In this document: in pieces, positions 22,257 to 35,270 of the stretch | Layout: every line of letters begins with the position of its first letter | Position numbering within the stretch: the stretch's first letter is position 1 | Assembly (NCBI GenBank): GCA_019022495.1 | Contig: JAFEKR010000001.1 | Span: 3,844,001 to 3,908,000, forward strand | Length of the DNA stretch: 64,000 nt | Direction of reading: 5' to 3' | Source of the DNA: Epichloe hybrida | Lineage: Eukaryota > Ascomycota > Sordariomycetes > Hypocreales > Clavicipitaceae | Notes under the pieces: generated by a model | Seen by the model: only the letters and a program-made list of their open reading frames with translations | What the model was told of the DNA's origin: nothing | Databases searched by the model: none | Position numbers and translations under genes: made by a program

Positions 22257-25200
22257 TGTTGGTTACACCAAGGGATTGGTATGCACTAGTGCAACGTAAG
22301 GTCAGGTTTAATAATATAATAAGGTCTAAGGATTGAAGCTATCTATAGCGTTATGTAGCCACAAGAAAAAGGGACGTGAGTCACGTGTGTGCCTTGCGTA
22401 CGGGTGTGGCTAATCATAGTGCGGCGCTGCTATACATGCTTTACTTTCCTAGTAGTTAACCTAATGTTAACCTAGTTATTATAACACTAGTAACTTCTCT
22501 TTTTAGGAAGAAAGTGGGGCAGGATGGATCTAGTACTAAAAGAGGGAATTAGTAGGTATATGAATGAAATGAGCCTGTGTAAGGATAAGTGGGTCTAATG
22601 TTGAATTCGGACTCCCTATTAGTTAACAATGTAATGCAAAGAAAATCGCTTAATTTACGGATTAGAAAGCGGGCTCAATTAGGAGCTTCCAAAAGCTTGA
22701 AAAACGTAATAAAAATTAGGATCATTTAAAATAAACACAAGTGGATACAAGGAATTAAAATAAGGGCTTCTTATTAGCTTGGCTATAGTCGGACCGGACT
22801 CTTGTTAATCTTATCTGGTCTCTAGTCTCTTTACCTAGCCTTTAACTTAAATTATAGCTTTGTTTAAGTTAATAAAGGTCTTGAGGCTCTTGTTCGGAGA
22901 TGCCTTTATTATCACATTAGCAAGGTTATCATTTCCATTAATCCATTATACTTCGTAGATCTCTTATCGCTCGTATAATTGCTAAAGTGCTATAATATCA
23001 ATTATAAGGCGTTTCTCCTTTGTGGAACCTAGCTTTATAAAACACTTATATAACAAAAAAGAGTCTATACAGATAATTATAGGGATGCGGTTAATCTTCA
23101 ATCAGTCCGTGATTATGTTAAGGGTCATGGCAATTACATAGGCTATATTAGCACCTTATACTATTAAGTATAGTTTAGAAGCAAGGGTGCTACAGGTCAC
23201 ACGCTTGCTCTTTATTAAGCTATACATAATAATATTACCTTTTAAGGTGAATATGTTATCTTTTGCCTCTTTGTTGCTAATTATAATCACGTATCTTATC
23301 TAGGAACTTAGATCTTTATTATTAGCGAGGGATCTATTTATAAACACAAATAACTTCGCATTCTTAAGGTCTAGAGGGATGTAATGTAAGCCTTAGTCTT
23401 TATGTTAGATTTGCTAGTTAAGTCGCTTATTTAATTAAGTTATATTATTAGGAGTCGGATCTTGATGTTATGCTACGATTGATAGGTTGTAAAGGGCTTT
23501 AGGTTAATAGACGGTTGTAATATAACTTCCTTATGCTTGTTATTTAACGTAATCTTGTTTTATAGTTAGCGATTATAGGTTAATCTACCTAATCTTCTTG
23601 CTCTAGCCTTTTTAACGAAGCTTTATTAAGTTATTAGCGTTCTAGGTAAGAATATAACTATTAAAGGTGAGGGGATTCTTAGCTAATAGCTTCTGCTTTA
23701 GCTTTACTAAGAAATCCGCCTTTTGTAGTTCCTTCTCTTTAAGGTTGTAGAAATCCTAGTTACTAAGGCCTAGCGTATTATTAGTCTACATGCTAACTAC
23801 TCTAAAGAGGTTGTTGTTATTCTCTTCTGTAATTAGCAAGCATAGGTTATAGGATGAAGTTATTATCTTAAGTATCTCTTTGTAGTAATGGAAGTAGGTT
23901 ATGAACTAGTAGGTTCTAGCTTCTGTGATTCTATATAAAGGCTTAATAACTTCTATAATAGTTCCTTTAGGGAACAGATATGCTATCTACTTAGGTAATA
24001 TAGCGATGATTAATCTTGCGAGCTGTGTTTTTGATTGCACGTAAGCTTATGTAATGTCTTAAATCCATAGGATAATTCCTCTGGATCTAAGCAATAGTGC
24101 GATCGCGATAATTAATTGTTAGCTTGATCTTTGGATCGTTAGGGATTAGGTTAGGATGAATTCCTTCCCTTTATTATTTATCCCTTGAATTATAAGTTGT
24201 GATTTTTTATATAGCGTAGCTGTTCCTTTGCCTTTGATTTCTCTTACTATATAAGATTTAAAGAGTCTCTTGTTACTGTGTTTAGCAGGATTAAACAGCG
24301 TAAATCTAAACACATCGCGGGCTTTTAAAGTATTAATCTTAATCTGATCTAATAGCTTAAAGGGCTTACCTGGAGTTATGATCTTTCCTTCTTGACATAA
24401 CTAAAGGGCTAGATTCTAATTAGCTTCTTCCTTTACTATAATAAATGCTACGCTTAACTTGCTATTAGCTACAAGTTCCTCTATTAATACTTCCTCTTAG
24501 TCTTTGTTCACTAAGTACGCGGTTACTATGTATTTAGTTCCTATAAGGTTAAATTAAACTATAAGCTTCTTTTATAGTCTTTTACACTTTCTCTTAGGCT
24601 ATAGTAGTTCCTTGTTTATTTCTAAAGCTTTAGGGATAATCTCTTTAATTATTAGAGTCTTGTTTATATCTATAGCTTAGTCTTTGCCTCTAGGTGTTAA
24701 CTCGCAAAGTTCTTTAGCATAGTATAGGTTATGATAGTATAGTTTAATAACTATTAATTGGAATCTTGTTAGTTCATAGGGCATTTAAAGGGTATAGGTT
24801 TCTCTATTAGTAGTAAGAAGCTTATAAGGGCTATGCTATCTATCTTTCTCTCTCTATACGCATATATCTAACTATAATGGAAGTTAGTGCGTTAGCAGCG
24901 TATCTAGGCTATTTTAGGTTCTTAGAGCATCGTGAACTTGTTGCTTTACTAGGAGTTATCGGACCTTATTAGTGGCTTTGTGAATTACTTTAGCTTATTA
25001 AATAACAGATATACTTAGCAGTGACTTATTAGTTATCTGTGAATATGCACTAAAGATAAGAATTATAGGAATAAGACTATTAGGGCCTGCTAAGTTATTT
25101 ATAGCTTTTATAGCTATCTAAAGTTATTGCTTAGGCATAAGATCTTAACCTATAGAGTTTGTAATAATTATATAGGCTTGCTATAATAGTCCGTAATAGT

Positions 25201-28200
25201 ATTTGACTTTTCTAATGCTATTGTAGGCCTTAACTGGAACTTTATTAATCTTGATTAATAGTAATTGTGCATAATGCTTGAATTCTACTAATATAAAGTT
25301 CTTTCTAGTATTATAGATAATCTATTCTAGAGGACTAAGGTAGGTGTTAATCTAGCATTTACGTAAGGCGTTCTAAATATCGCGTGCCTTCTGCTTATTT
25401 GGATTGAGGAATTAGGCTACTTGAAACGAGGTTGTAGAATTAATAATATAAAGAATAGGTTATCCGTTGATCTGAACGATATTAACTATGATCTTGTAGT
25501 TAAACTTATGGTTGTTTTTAATTATGAACTTGAATCTACCTAGGGCCTTTCCGTTTATTTAGTAATAGTGGTAAATTTTAGTTAATTGTTTAATGGCCTT
25601 TGCTTTAATGTTATGTTTAGCTTGGTTTAGTATCTTCGTAAGCTATTTAACTAATAGGTGACTAAATTGTTAATATAGTTAATGGAGTTCTGTTTTTAAT
25701 AGGTGGAAAGCTACTGTTTCTCTGGCTTCTAGAGTCCACTAAAGATGTCCCTATTTCCTGATAATAGGAACTATCTTATTATCTTAGATTAATACGTTCG
25801 TGAGGTTATTTACCTTAACGCGTAACCTATCTATGTTATCTAAAGAGAATAAGAAAGGCGTATATGTGTTAATTACATAGAAAGGGATGTTGCCTAGCTC
25901 TGTTAGTATGTTAACTACTCCTTTTGTGATCGCGCTCCTAGCACTGAATTTGATTATCTTTTCCGGAGTTAGTTTGATCTTTAGTGATAGTATTAATCTT
26001 AATAAGGCTTATACTTATCTGATTCTAGCTGTTAAGATACCTAAGGCTCCTGTGTTAGGCATTATCCCTTAGAAAACTTCTTTAGAGTAATATTCCTCTG
26101 AAATGTAAGAGGTTTTTATATTATTAAAGGGATTATGCTTGAGGTATGTGTGCTTAAACGATTTATCTCTTAGGATATTAATAATGTTACTATTAACTAG
26201 TTAAAATCCTAATGTAAAGAATTGTGTAATACTTAGCTAGTTAAACTTTGATGTAGAAGTCTCTTTAGCATTGTTATTCTTGTCTTTATTATTATTAGAC
26301 TTGACGAAGGTTTTAGCTAATTCCCACGCTCTATTAGTAAGGTTATTAGCTTCTTTAGATGCTTAGCCTTTATAGGCCACGAGGAATGCCTAATACTTTT
26401 TCTTTATTAGTAGTAATTAGTGTCTTTTGTTCTTCTACTAGCGCTCTTTTGCCTCTTTCTAGTCTTTTTCTAGATGGTTTATTAACTAGTATCCGTTCTT
26501 ATTATAGATATAGTATTTGCCGTAGTTATAGCCTTAGTTATAGTAACCATAGCCTCTGTCTTAACCTTGTTAATTGTATAGTTAGTTGTAACAGCAGTCT
26601 GTGAATATCACCTCTAATTCGTTAGCATTAGTAGTACTAATAGTGCTTTAATTAAATTAGGTAGCTAATTTGTTAGCTTTGGCAATAGAGATTAATTTAT
26701 AGAGGTCTCTAGCAAGTCCTTTAAAGCTAGGTGAATGATTGTATTTAGCTTGCCTACACTCTAGAACACTAGAAATTGCGCTTAGGGTCTGACAATAGAG
26801 TTCTGTATTAACTGTTAATAGGGGAAAGAGTCCTTTATAAATACGTTTAAGGGTTATAAGTAGAACCTTAAGGCAATCTAGCTTAGATTTATCTAGATTA
26901 GTAGTGATAATGTTCCTAAGTATTATACTATTCTATTCTTAGTGATAGAACTATTAGTTGCTTTCTGTTTTAAATTATTAACGAACGTCGTTAACTATTT
27001 GTTTATATGTGAGGCCTTTGTTTGCTAGATAATTAAGGTAATACTACTTAGCATTACCTAAAAGCATAATAGGAAGGGCCTTATGCATGAATTCCTATGG
27101 GAGATTTAGTCTGTTACATTTGTTCTAGAATAAGTTAACTTTTGGCGTGAGGAAGTTATATATCTTCCTACTATAATGGTTGTTATTCTTATAGCTCTTT
27201 GTGAGTTCTAAGATCTTTCTTATAATTTAATCTTTAGATAGGATTATTACTATTTGCATAGCTAGGGTTATCTATTACATCGGTTGTTCTAGGATAATTA
27301 GCGGAATTGTCAGATTTGTTAGGGGTTTAGGTGTGTTTCTTCCTAGAGGTGGTTATGTAGCTAGAGGGTTATTTAAAGCGGGATTGTAAGGGTTATTAAT
27401 TAGGGGATTGTATATAGGAGGATTGTATACTAAAGGGTAATAGATAGGGGTAGTGTAAATTAGAGGGCTTGTGATTAGAGGGCTTTTAAGGGCGGGATTG
27501 TTTGAAGAGAGGAATTTGCCTGTAGCGATTTGCTTCGTGATTTTGTTTTTAGGCTACTATGGCATTATTTCTTCTTTAAGGACTTAAATTAACGATTTAA
27601 TGATCTTACTGCTTTGATTTTAAATAATATAGACGCTATTCTCGCGTAGGTAGTCTTGTAACTTGTGTACTAAAGGTTGTGAAGCTTAATTAAGTGTTTC
27701 TTTTGTCTAGCTATTAAGGTTATTACAGAGGATTTCCTAAAGGGCAAGATCTTTATATTAACCGCTCTTATAGACGTTAATTATCTAAGCAAGATAGTTA
27801 TTAAGCTCCTATTCCTTAGTAGTCTGAGGATCTAGTTCTCTTAAGCTCTCCTAGTTAGTGGTAATAACTAAGGCATGTTTTTAAAGTTATAGAGGTAGGC
27901 TTACTTTATTAGGTCTTAACTAGGTAAGCTGCTTTCCTTTAGTAGTTTATAATAAAGCTTATTTATTACTTAGGGGTGCTATTATTAATAGTCTTTAGCT
28001 AGTGAGGCTAAGGGATTTTTAACTAGTAGGGTTAAGGGGTTTTTAATCTCTGGTTTGAGAAGTTATGCGTAGCTATAAACTCTTGGTTAGTTGATTGGTT
28101 TTCTTGTGATGGATAATAGGATTGATTCTTCTATTAATGGTCGGAGACTTGCTAATAGAAAAAAAGTTAAATCCCTAGGAAGCCTAATATCTAGTATCTA

Positions 28201-28527
28201 GAGTCTATCTTTCTTTAGCACACTTCCTTAGGTAGCTAAAGGAAGGCCTCTTCTTAATAATTCCTAGCTTATCTATGGTTTTTTAACTACTAATTAGTGT
28301 TAGTTACACTAAGGGATTAGTATGCACTAGTGTAACGTAGGGTTAGGTTTAATAATATAATAAGGTCTAAGGATTAAAGCTATCTATAGCGTTGTGTGGC
28401 CATAAGAAAAAGGGACGTGAGTTATGTGTGTGCCTTACGTACGGGTGTGGCCAATCATAGTGCGGCGCTGCCGCACGTGCTCCACTTTCCTAGTGGTCAA
28501 CCCAATGTTAACCCGGTTGTCGCAACA
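22257..28527 (-). mobile_element. Copia-type LTR retrotransposon A1, complete, RIP-mutated (6271 bp)
   Basis: LTRs of 230 bp lie at 22257-22486 and 28298-28527 and share TGTTGCGACAAC/ACCAACA-type ends on the minus strand. The 5-bp target duplication ATTAT is at 22252-22256 and 28528-28532, inside relic C. Minus-strand order is gag (about 28000-26200), a protease-like Pro-Asn-Thr-Gly box near 26066 (Asp lost), integrase (about 25850-25000), RT with a mutated QTDDT box near 23780, and RNase H up to about 22850. Open plus-strand frames inside it, for example 25887-26072, are antisense shadows. Many stops sit at Trp codons. Related to A2 in inverted orientation. Confidence 0.92.
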
Positions 28528-28631
28528 ATTATTATAGTAGTGAATTACTAGGTTTAATTAGCAGGAGCCTTAGGGAAGAGCTTTCTTCTTACTAGATATT
28601 ATAATATTAAGATAATCTTAATAAGTATTAG
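28528..28631 (-). mobile_element. Copia relic C, segment 2 between A1 and B1
   Basis: About 100 bases of the interrupted element C. It starts with the second copy of the A1 target duplication (ATTAT, 28528-28532) and ends with the first copy of the B1 duplication (ATTAG, 28627-28631). The two insertion points were therefore only about 95 bases apart in the ancestral element. Confidence 0.8.
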
Positions 28632-28927
28632 TGTTGGAACAAGCATGATATCAACAAGGGTGCGCGCCTCTGATTGGGTGGGCGCGTTGCATCGCGGACC
28701 CACATGTCCGGCCTGACCGCGCCGCGATCAGAGTTAGCATATGTAGCCTCTTCGCTAATGACCCTAATTAAGGCCCCTTTTCCTATAATAAATAGCGTAC
28801 CCTCTTTGCTTTTATTTAATCCCTCTTTTGCTTGCTTTAATAGACTAGAATATATAATAATTACATACACTTTAGTCTACCCTAAAAACCCTATATATAG
28901 GTTAATAGTATCCTGTAAATACTAACA
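28632..28927 (+). repeat. B1 5' LTR (296 bp)
   Basis: Starts TGTTGGAACAAGC and ends CTAACA. The first 110 bases stay GC-rich and hold GCGCGTTGCATCGCGGACCC. A minus-strand open frame (28628-28870) runs through it and recurs in other B LTRs only because the LTR itself is repeated. Confidence 0.93.
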
Positions 28928-31900
28928 CTAATTAGTGGTTATCTCTATAGATACCATAGATTAGTACGGTTTATAGAAGAGGTATTAGTATTAAGGACTT
29001 ACCTTATAAAAGAGGAAGTGTTACTCTAAGATACTAAATATACTAAGAAAGAAGTATATTCTAGCTCTCCTTTTACCTTAAGTAACTGTAACTAGCTCTA
29101 TGCTAAATCTAAGCTTATTAACTTAATTAAGGCTTAGTTAGTAACTAACCTAACCTATCTTTATTTATTTAATTAGCGTGTCTATCATATAAACAAACCC
29201 TTAGAAGCGTGTTTATTAAATAATTAAAGCCTAGTTAGTAACTAACCTAACCTATCCTTAATTATTTAATTAAACTTACTAAGGGGTAAAGATAATAGCT
29301 TTACTTATAATCCTTTAGACTTCTATTAATTCTCTATTTCCCTTACCCCCCTATCTACTACTAACATTATAGTAGAATATTAAGATTAACTAGAGGAATC
29401 TAGAGCCTAAGATATTCCCTCTAATTATAAATATACCTTTCCCCCTAAGAATACTAGAAGAGAAGCTAATCTATAAGTTATATCTTACCTCCTTAACTAT
29501 ATATCCCCTAATTTATACTAATATATTACGTAATAAGCACTAGAGAATAAGGAATTATTTAATCTTAAAGTAAACACTACCCCTAAAGAACTTATAGCCT
29601 AGATTCTTATTAAGAAAGTAACCTATAAATATAAGAACCTATACCTACAAACCCTATCTACTATCTTTAGTAATAACTTTAGAGAATAGAAATAAGAAAT
29701 ATTTTAAGTAGTAAATCCTAAAGCTATAAAGAGTCTTTAAGACTTTCTCTTCTTTAGCGGCGTCTACATAGACCTATAGAGTTACTATAAGATAATAGTC
29801 TTGCTTAAAGATATTATTAACTATAATAGATTTTGTAATTAGAAAGAAGAAGAAATATAGGAAGTTACTAGGAAGTATTCCCCCTTTAAGAGGTAAATAG
29901 TAGAGAAGGACTTCTATAAAGACCTCCTTCCTATTAGTATCCCTTCTTTTAGAGATTAACTAAAGTAACTAATTACTTTACATTATCCCTAATCCCCTTA
30001 ACTACTATAATCACTCCTATTCTATTCCTAGATTCCATTATACTAATCCCTAAGCATACTAAGTATAAGGCAAAGGCGTAATAGTAGAGGTAATCCCCCT
30101 ATTATAAGCCCTTAACTATAACCCTAGACCCCCCTTGTTTCCCCTCCTATAATAAGGCATTACAATCCCTCTCTGTAATCTAGGACTATAGCACCTCTTC
30201 TATAAGATTTAATTATCCCTATTTCCCCTTAGGAGATAGGCTAACCCTTATTAAAGTAACTACTTAATCTTAATAAATTCTATAGTAATAAGAGTATTAA
30301 GTATAGCGCTAGGGAGTATAATATTCTTAATATTAAGCTCTTAACCTATTAAAGGAAGTATAAGATACTAGGAATTATATAAGAATAGTTAGGCTATGGT
30401 TTTAAGTTTATACTAAAAGGAAGACCTTTATAGTACTTCTTAGAGAACCTTTTAGGCTAAGGAGACCCCTAAGATCTCCTAACTCTTATCCGTAGGATTA
30501 AGCAGAAGTTTAAGACAGATAATATATATTAAAAGAACTATCTATTATAAGGAAAATTATAACTACTTATGATTATCTAAGAGAACCCTAGTAAATTAAA
30601 GATTAAGTGCTTTAAAGACCTTATAATAAAGCTTTTAAATCTCTAAAGGGCAAATCCTTATAAATCCTAGTTAGAATTAGACCTTTGCAGTTAGATTCTA
30701 AATGCCTACAAAGGAATCCTAGAATGTAGGGCTTATATTATTAATCCTCTTGTTAACCTCTAACGCTTTTATAAACGGATAAGGATGTTAATTAGCGAAT
30801 CTAAAGCTTCAATTAATTAGTAGTAGTTCCTTACAGAAGCTAGCACTAAGGAACACTTTTAGACTAACCATAAGTATAATAGAAGAGGCAAGGAAGCCTA
30901 GTATAGTTAATCTTTATTAAAGAGCAAGCCTCAACGCTTAAAAAAGTGTTATATATATAGCAAAGAAGGTTATTAGTTAACTAAACACTCGGATAAGGAC
31001 TAGAAGAAGGCATTCTAATGATTTAAGAATCACTCTTACACAGACTTAACAGCTTCTTTATATAATGCGTTCCTAATATAGTATGAAGGCAATGATAATC
31101 CTGAATTAGCTAAGGACAATAATATTAACTAATATCTGATAGAACTCGGTTTTAGCAAAGAAGATAGCAATAGCTAAGTGCCCATAAGCTTCTTCACACA
31201 TAGGACTACCTACAATAGCCATGTAACCACTAAGATTCTCGCTAGTAAAGTAATGACTTATGCTCTAGTTAAGAAAGATTTATTTAATCTTTAGGAACTA
31301 GATAAGGCACTAAGCATATTTACACTTAAAGGATAATATTTATCCGGAACCTTTAAAGGCATTATAGCTAACATAGGTGCTACGGGATGTTTATTAGCAA
31401 GCCACCCTTAATTCTTAGCTTTATAAAGTATAATACTAACTATTACGCTTAATAAGTTAGATACTAGGAAGATAAAGATTAAATTCGGCCCTAGAGAACT
31501 AATTAAGGCACTTAGATTAATTAAAGTGCTAACTCCGTTTAGAATTATTCTCTTTTAGGTAATCCCTATAAACACTCCCTTTCTCTTATGCCTTAATAAT
31601 ATAACCTACCTAAAGATTAATTTTTACACATTAGAGAACGTTCTATAGTAAGGGAATATTAAGGTTCCTATTATACGTAAATAGGGGCATGTGTAAATGC
31701 TTCTTAATAAAGAAGAAAGTGTTACTTAGAGTTATCTTACAGAGATTAAGCTTCGCTAGTTACATTAACGCTTTAGACACCCTTTAGTTTAACATCTTTA
31801 TGATTTGCTATGTAAATTAGGGCATGAGGTTAAGTTTAAAGCTATTAAGAAACTGACTAAGGTTTGCTAGCAGTGCTAATTACACGCGAATAGCCCACAT

Positions 31901-32818
31901 TAGTTCAAATTCACTCTTTGGGATGAATGTGCCTATAATTACGAAATTATTATAGACATTATGTATCTTAATAGTAACCGCCTTGTTCTACAAGTTGTTA
32001 ATACAGCTACATCCTTTAATATAGCTAGATTCATTAAAGATATCTCTATAAAGACCACATAGGAAGCACTCTGTCTTTGCTAGATTAACGTCTATCTAGG
32101 CCCCCCGGATTTAATTATTACGGATACTAGAACGACCTTCAGAGGCAAGGAATTCAAGCAGCTTGCGTCATTAATAGCGATTGAAATCAAAGATATCCCC
32201 ATTAAGGCTTACCATAGCATTAGTAAGGTTGAGCGATATCACAGGCCGCTCTAAAGAGCCTATGATATTATCCAACGGGAATGCCCGACAACACTTGGGT
32301 TAATTACCCATCGATTAAACCTCCCCACGATTCCTGTTATTATCTATACTAATTCGTACTCTTTGTATAAATACCTTGTTAAGCTTAGTACTACAAAGGA
32401 GAAGCGTCTCATGATTAACATCATAGCCCTTCATTAATTATATAAGCGATAAGAGATCTGCGAGATCAGATGGATTAATAGGAATAATAACCTTGCTAAT
32501 GCATTTACGAAGGCATCGCTAAACAAGGCATTTAAGAGGTTTATCACGAGTAACAAGGCGACTATTAGGATGGAAGGGTAGGTTACGCGATCGTAACGTT
32601 TGTGTTAATCTAACGAGATTGAAGGTGTTGAGAATTAGGCCTACTTATCCTTACACAGGCTCATAAATTGGATTTTATTGTTTATTGTACCCCTTCCCCT
32701 TGCCCTTTTCTTATGATGTTATTTGTAATTATTTAATCTCATTTGTTCCTTAATTCCTGTTTACTTCTCTTGTTAATATTATACGTTAATAATTATATCA
32801 AAAAGAGAGAGTTTCTAG

Positions 32819-33114
32819 TGTTAGAATAAGCATAATATTAATAAGGGTACGTGCCTCTAATTAGGTAAGCGCGTTACATTGCGGACCCACATGTCTGGCC
32901 TAACCACGCTGCGATCGGAGTTGGCATATATGGCCTCTTCGCTAATAACCCTAATTAAGGCCCCTTTTCCTATAATAAATAGCGCACCCTCTTTGCTTCT
33001 ATTTAATCCCTCTTTTGCTTGCTTTAATAGACTAGAATATATGACGATTACGTGCACTTTAGTCCACCCCGAAAACCCTACGCGTAGGTCAATGGTATCC
33101 TATAGATACCAACA
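32819..33114 (+). repeat. B1 3' LTR (296 bp)
   Basis: Starts TGTTAGAATAAGC and ends ACCAACA. Same length as the 5' LTR; the differences seen are transitions, as expected from independent RIP of two identical starting copies. Confidence 0.93.
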
Positions 33115-35270
33115 ATTAGATTAGAGTAATTATCTTAGGGTTTCGGATTCGGATTTAAGTTATTAGCGAATAATATTATTATTATCTTTAGCTTTTTTCT
33201 CTAGAAAGGCTCTAAGCTAATGCCTTAGAAGGGCTATATCTTTGCTATTAATTTATTATTATTAATCTCTTATAAGATTCTCTTATTATAGAGAACTCTT
33301 AGAGGGTATTAGGAGATAGCTCTATGGTTTTTCTAGTAAAGGAGAATTATCCTTCTTCTTAAAAGAGTGATAATTCTTATCTATTTCTAAGGTATTTAAT
33401 TGGCTTTTTGTAAAACAAACCTTTTTCTTCTTTATATATATATAAGGATTCTCTTATACTATAGGTAAGATATTAATAATACGTTATCCCTTATTAGTAA
33501 AAGAGGGATTAATTAGATCCATAATATAAATAACTTTATTATCCTTAAATTCCATGTAGGTAAGTATGTCTCTTTTATTAAAGCAAACATCCCTTACACG
33601 AATAATTCTCTAATTCTCTAGGATCTAAACCTTATAAAGATAACATTTAGGGCTATCCATGCCTACAAGTTAACCCTTCTTAGCTCTTAGTGCTATCTTC
33701 TAGGATTAAACACGTCGTTTATTAGGAATTGATACGTATATAATGTATCCCTACGTTCGTAGATTACGAATTAAGGCTATGTTATTAAGTCTAAGGGTTT
33801 TAAATAAGGCTTATTAAGGAGATTAATTATTCTTATTACTATAAGTAAGTAGTAAATTAGTGATTTTAGCTATATGCTTTATAGTATATAGCTATAGAAG
33901 TTCTAGTAATTTAGCTTTAATTATTAAGGCTCTTACTATCTCTATAAGAGTTTAACTAGTATGTTTAATAATGCCTTAATAGGTAGGAACGTATAGTGCG
34001 CTAGTGTAAAGGATAATTCCTTCCTTCTAATAATAGGCTTTAAACCTTTCCCTAAGGAATTCCGTTATATTATTAGTATAGAAGCATTTAATAGTAAATC
34101 CTTTACTTATATTCTTAATAGTAGTCTTCTAAGCCTAAATTGCTTTAACTACACTAGATTTATTAACTATTAGAATTACCTAGTGAAAGCGTTTGTGGAC
34201 GTTAATTACATATAATATGTGCTTTTTCCCTCTAAACCCTTTGGGTTTATGTTTAATGAAGTCCTAGAAAACACGCGAAAGAAAATTCATAGTATTATTT
34301 AACTTCTCTTAATGAATTATCTAGGGGGCCTTTAATAACAGGCAAGCTAAGCAATAGAAATTAATTACAAAGGTAGGATTTACAAAGATTCCTACTTCTT
34401 TATATACAAGTAAAATTTATTCCTTCCTTACGTAACTGAGTCTCTTATATAAAAGACTGAATTTAACTCGTTTAGTAACTAATTTGCTTATTAATGCTGT
34501 AAAGTTATAATAAGGTTCCTTCTTTTATATAACTAGTGTAAAAATATTTAACTTCTAGTTATACTTTCTAATAACTAAGCTATTAAATATTAAGATTAAT
34601 TAGTCTTTAAACCTATCTATAATAACTCCTCCTTACTTAAGAAGTCCTAGTAAAATCATATTAACTTTAGCCTTTAGTGCGTATTAAGCGTTTAGGAGGT
34701 CTAGATATCCTTCTCTAACAAGGATTATCATATTACTAATTCCTTTAACTATAAGTTCTTCGCTATTACTAGCTATTATTAGCTTAGCATTAATATTAGT
34801 GTTTAAATAGGTAAACCATTTAGTTAAATTAAACATATATGTGTTACACCTAGTGTTAAGGATATAATCTTCCTTAGTAAGGCGATTTAATAGCGTTTAA
34901 AAGGAATAGTCCTAATTGATTACTATAAGGGCAAGATTACCTCTAGCACTTATAATATCTAGGGAAGCTATAGTTTTAGTTATTATTATAGCTATGTTAA
35001 CTTTCTTCTTTATTAATTTAGGTATCTTTTCTAGATAAAGCTTCTAGTAATTATCCTTTAAATAGATTAGTCTTCCTAGAAAAATTAAATAACTATAGTC
35101 TAGCTTAATAGTCTTAGAATTTTTATTTCTTTTCTTCTAAACCTTGTCTTTAGATTTTATATTAGTATCCTTATTGCTCTTTTATTACTATTGCTATTAA
35201 GTTCTAAAGTTAACCTTTAGATCCTTCTAAACCTTATTAGCTTTATATATTAAATAAGTACATACATATA
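33115..35270 (-). mobile_element. Copia relic C, segment 3: integrase, protease and gag side
   Basis: Continuation of C after B1. On the minus strand the integrase is recognisable around 34300-34150: DFIKHKPKGFRGKKHILYVI then FH-VILIVNKSS, with Asp to Asn changes. Sequence to the right (34400-35270) would hold the pre-integrase zinc region, protease and gag, but I could not assign their boundaries. No 5' LTR of C is visible; at about 35270 the sequence passes straight into the 3' untranslated end of B2. Confidence 0.7.

Larger units (their letters stand above)
28632..33114 (+). mobile_element. Copia-type element B1 with internal deletion of RT (4483 bp)
   Basis: Identical-length LTRs of 296 bp (28632-28927 and 32819-33114), TGTTGGAAC to ACCAACA, are flanked by the target duplication ATTAG (28627-28631, 33115-33119). 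The plus-strand internal region shows gag (about 29200-31000), a protease-like NIGATG box near 31367, and an integrase that is still easy to read. The integrase has GPPDLIITDT near 32100, GKEFKQLASL, then KVERYHRPL near 32225. Directly after it, at about 32295, the frame enters the end of RNase H (IYTNSYSLYKYLVKL near 32340, then FTKASLNKAF). The whole RT, roughly 1.85 kb present in B2, is missing. A purine tract precedes the 3' LTR (AAAAAGAGAGAG). Confidence 0.9.

Noticed and set aside
25887..26604. Plus-strand frames in A1 and their mirror frames at 41663-42380 in A2
   Set aside because: They lie antisense to the gag/protease region of the same element; similarity reflects the shared transposon, not a gene.
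28628..28870. Minus-strand open frame in the B LTR, recurring at 32857-33057 and 47748-48044
   Set aside because: It recurs only because the LTR is repeated; it is antisense to the element, has no domain and differs in length between copies.
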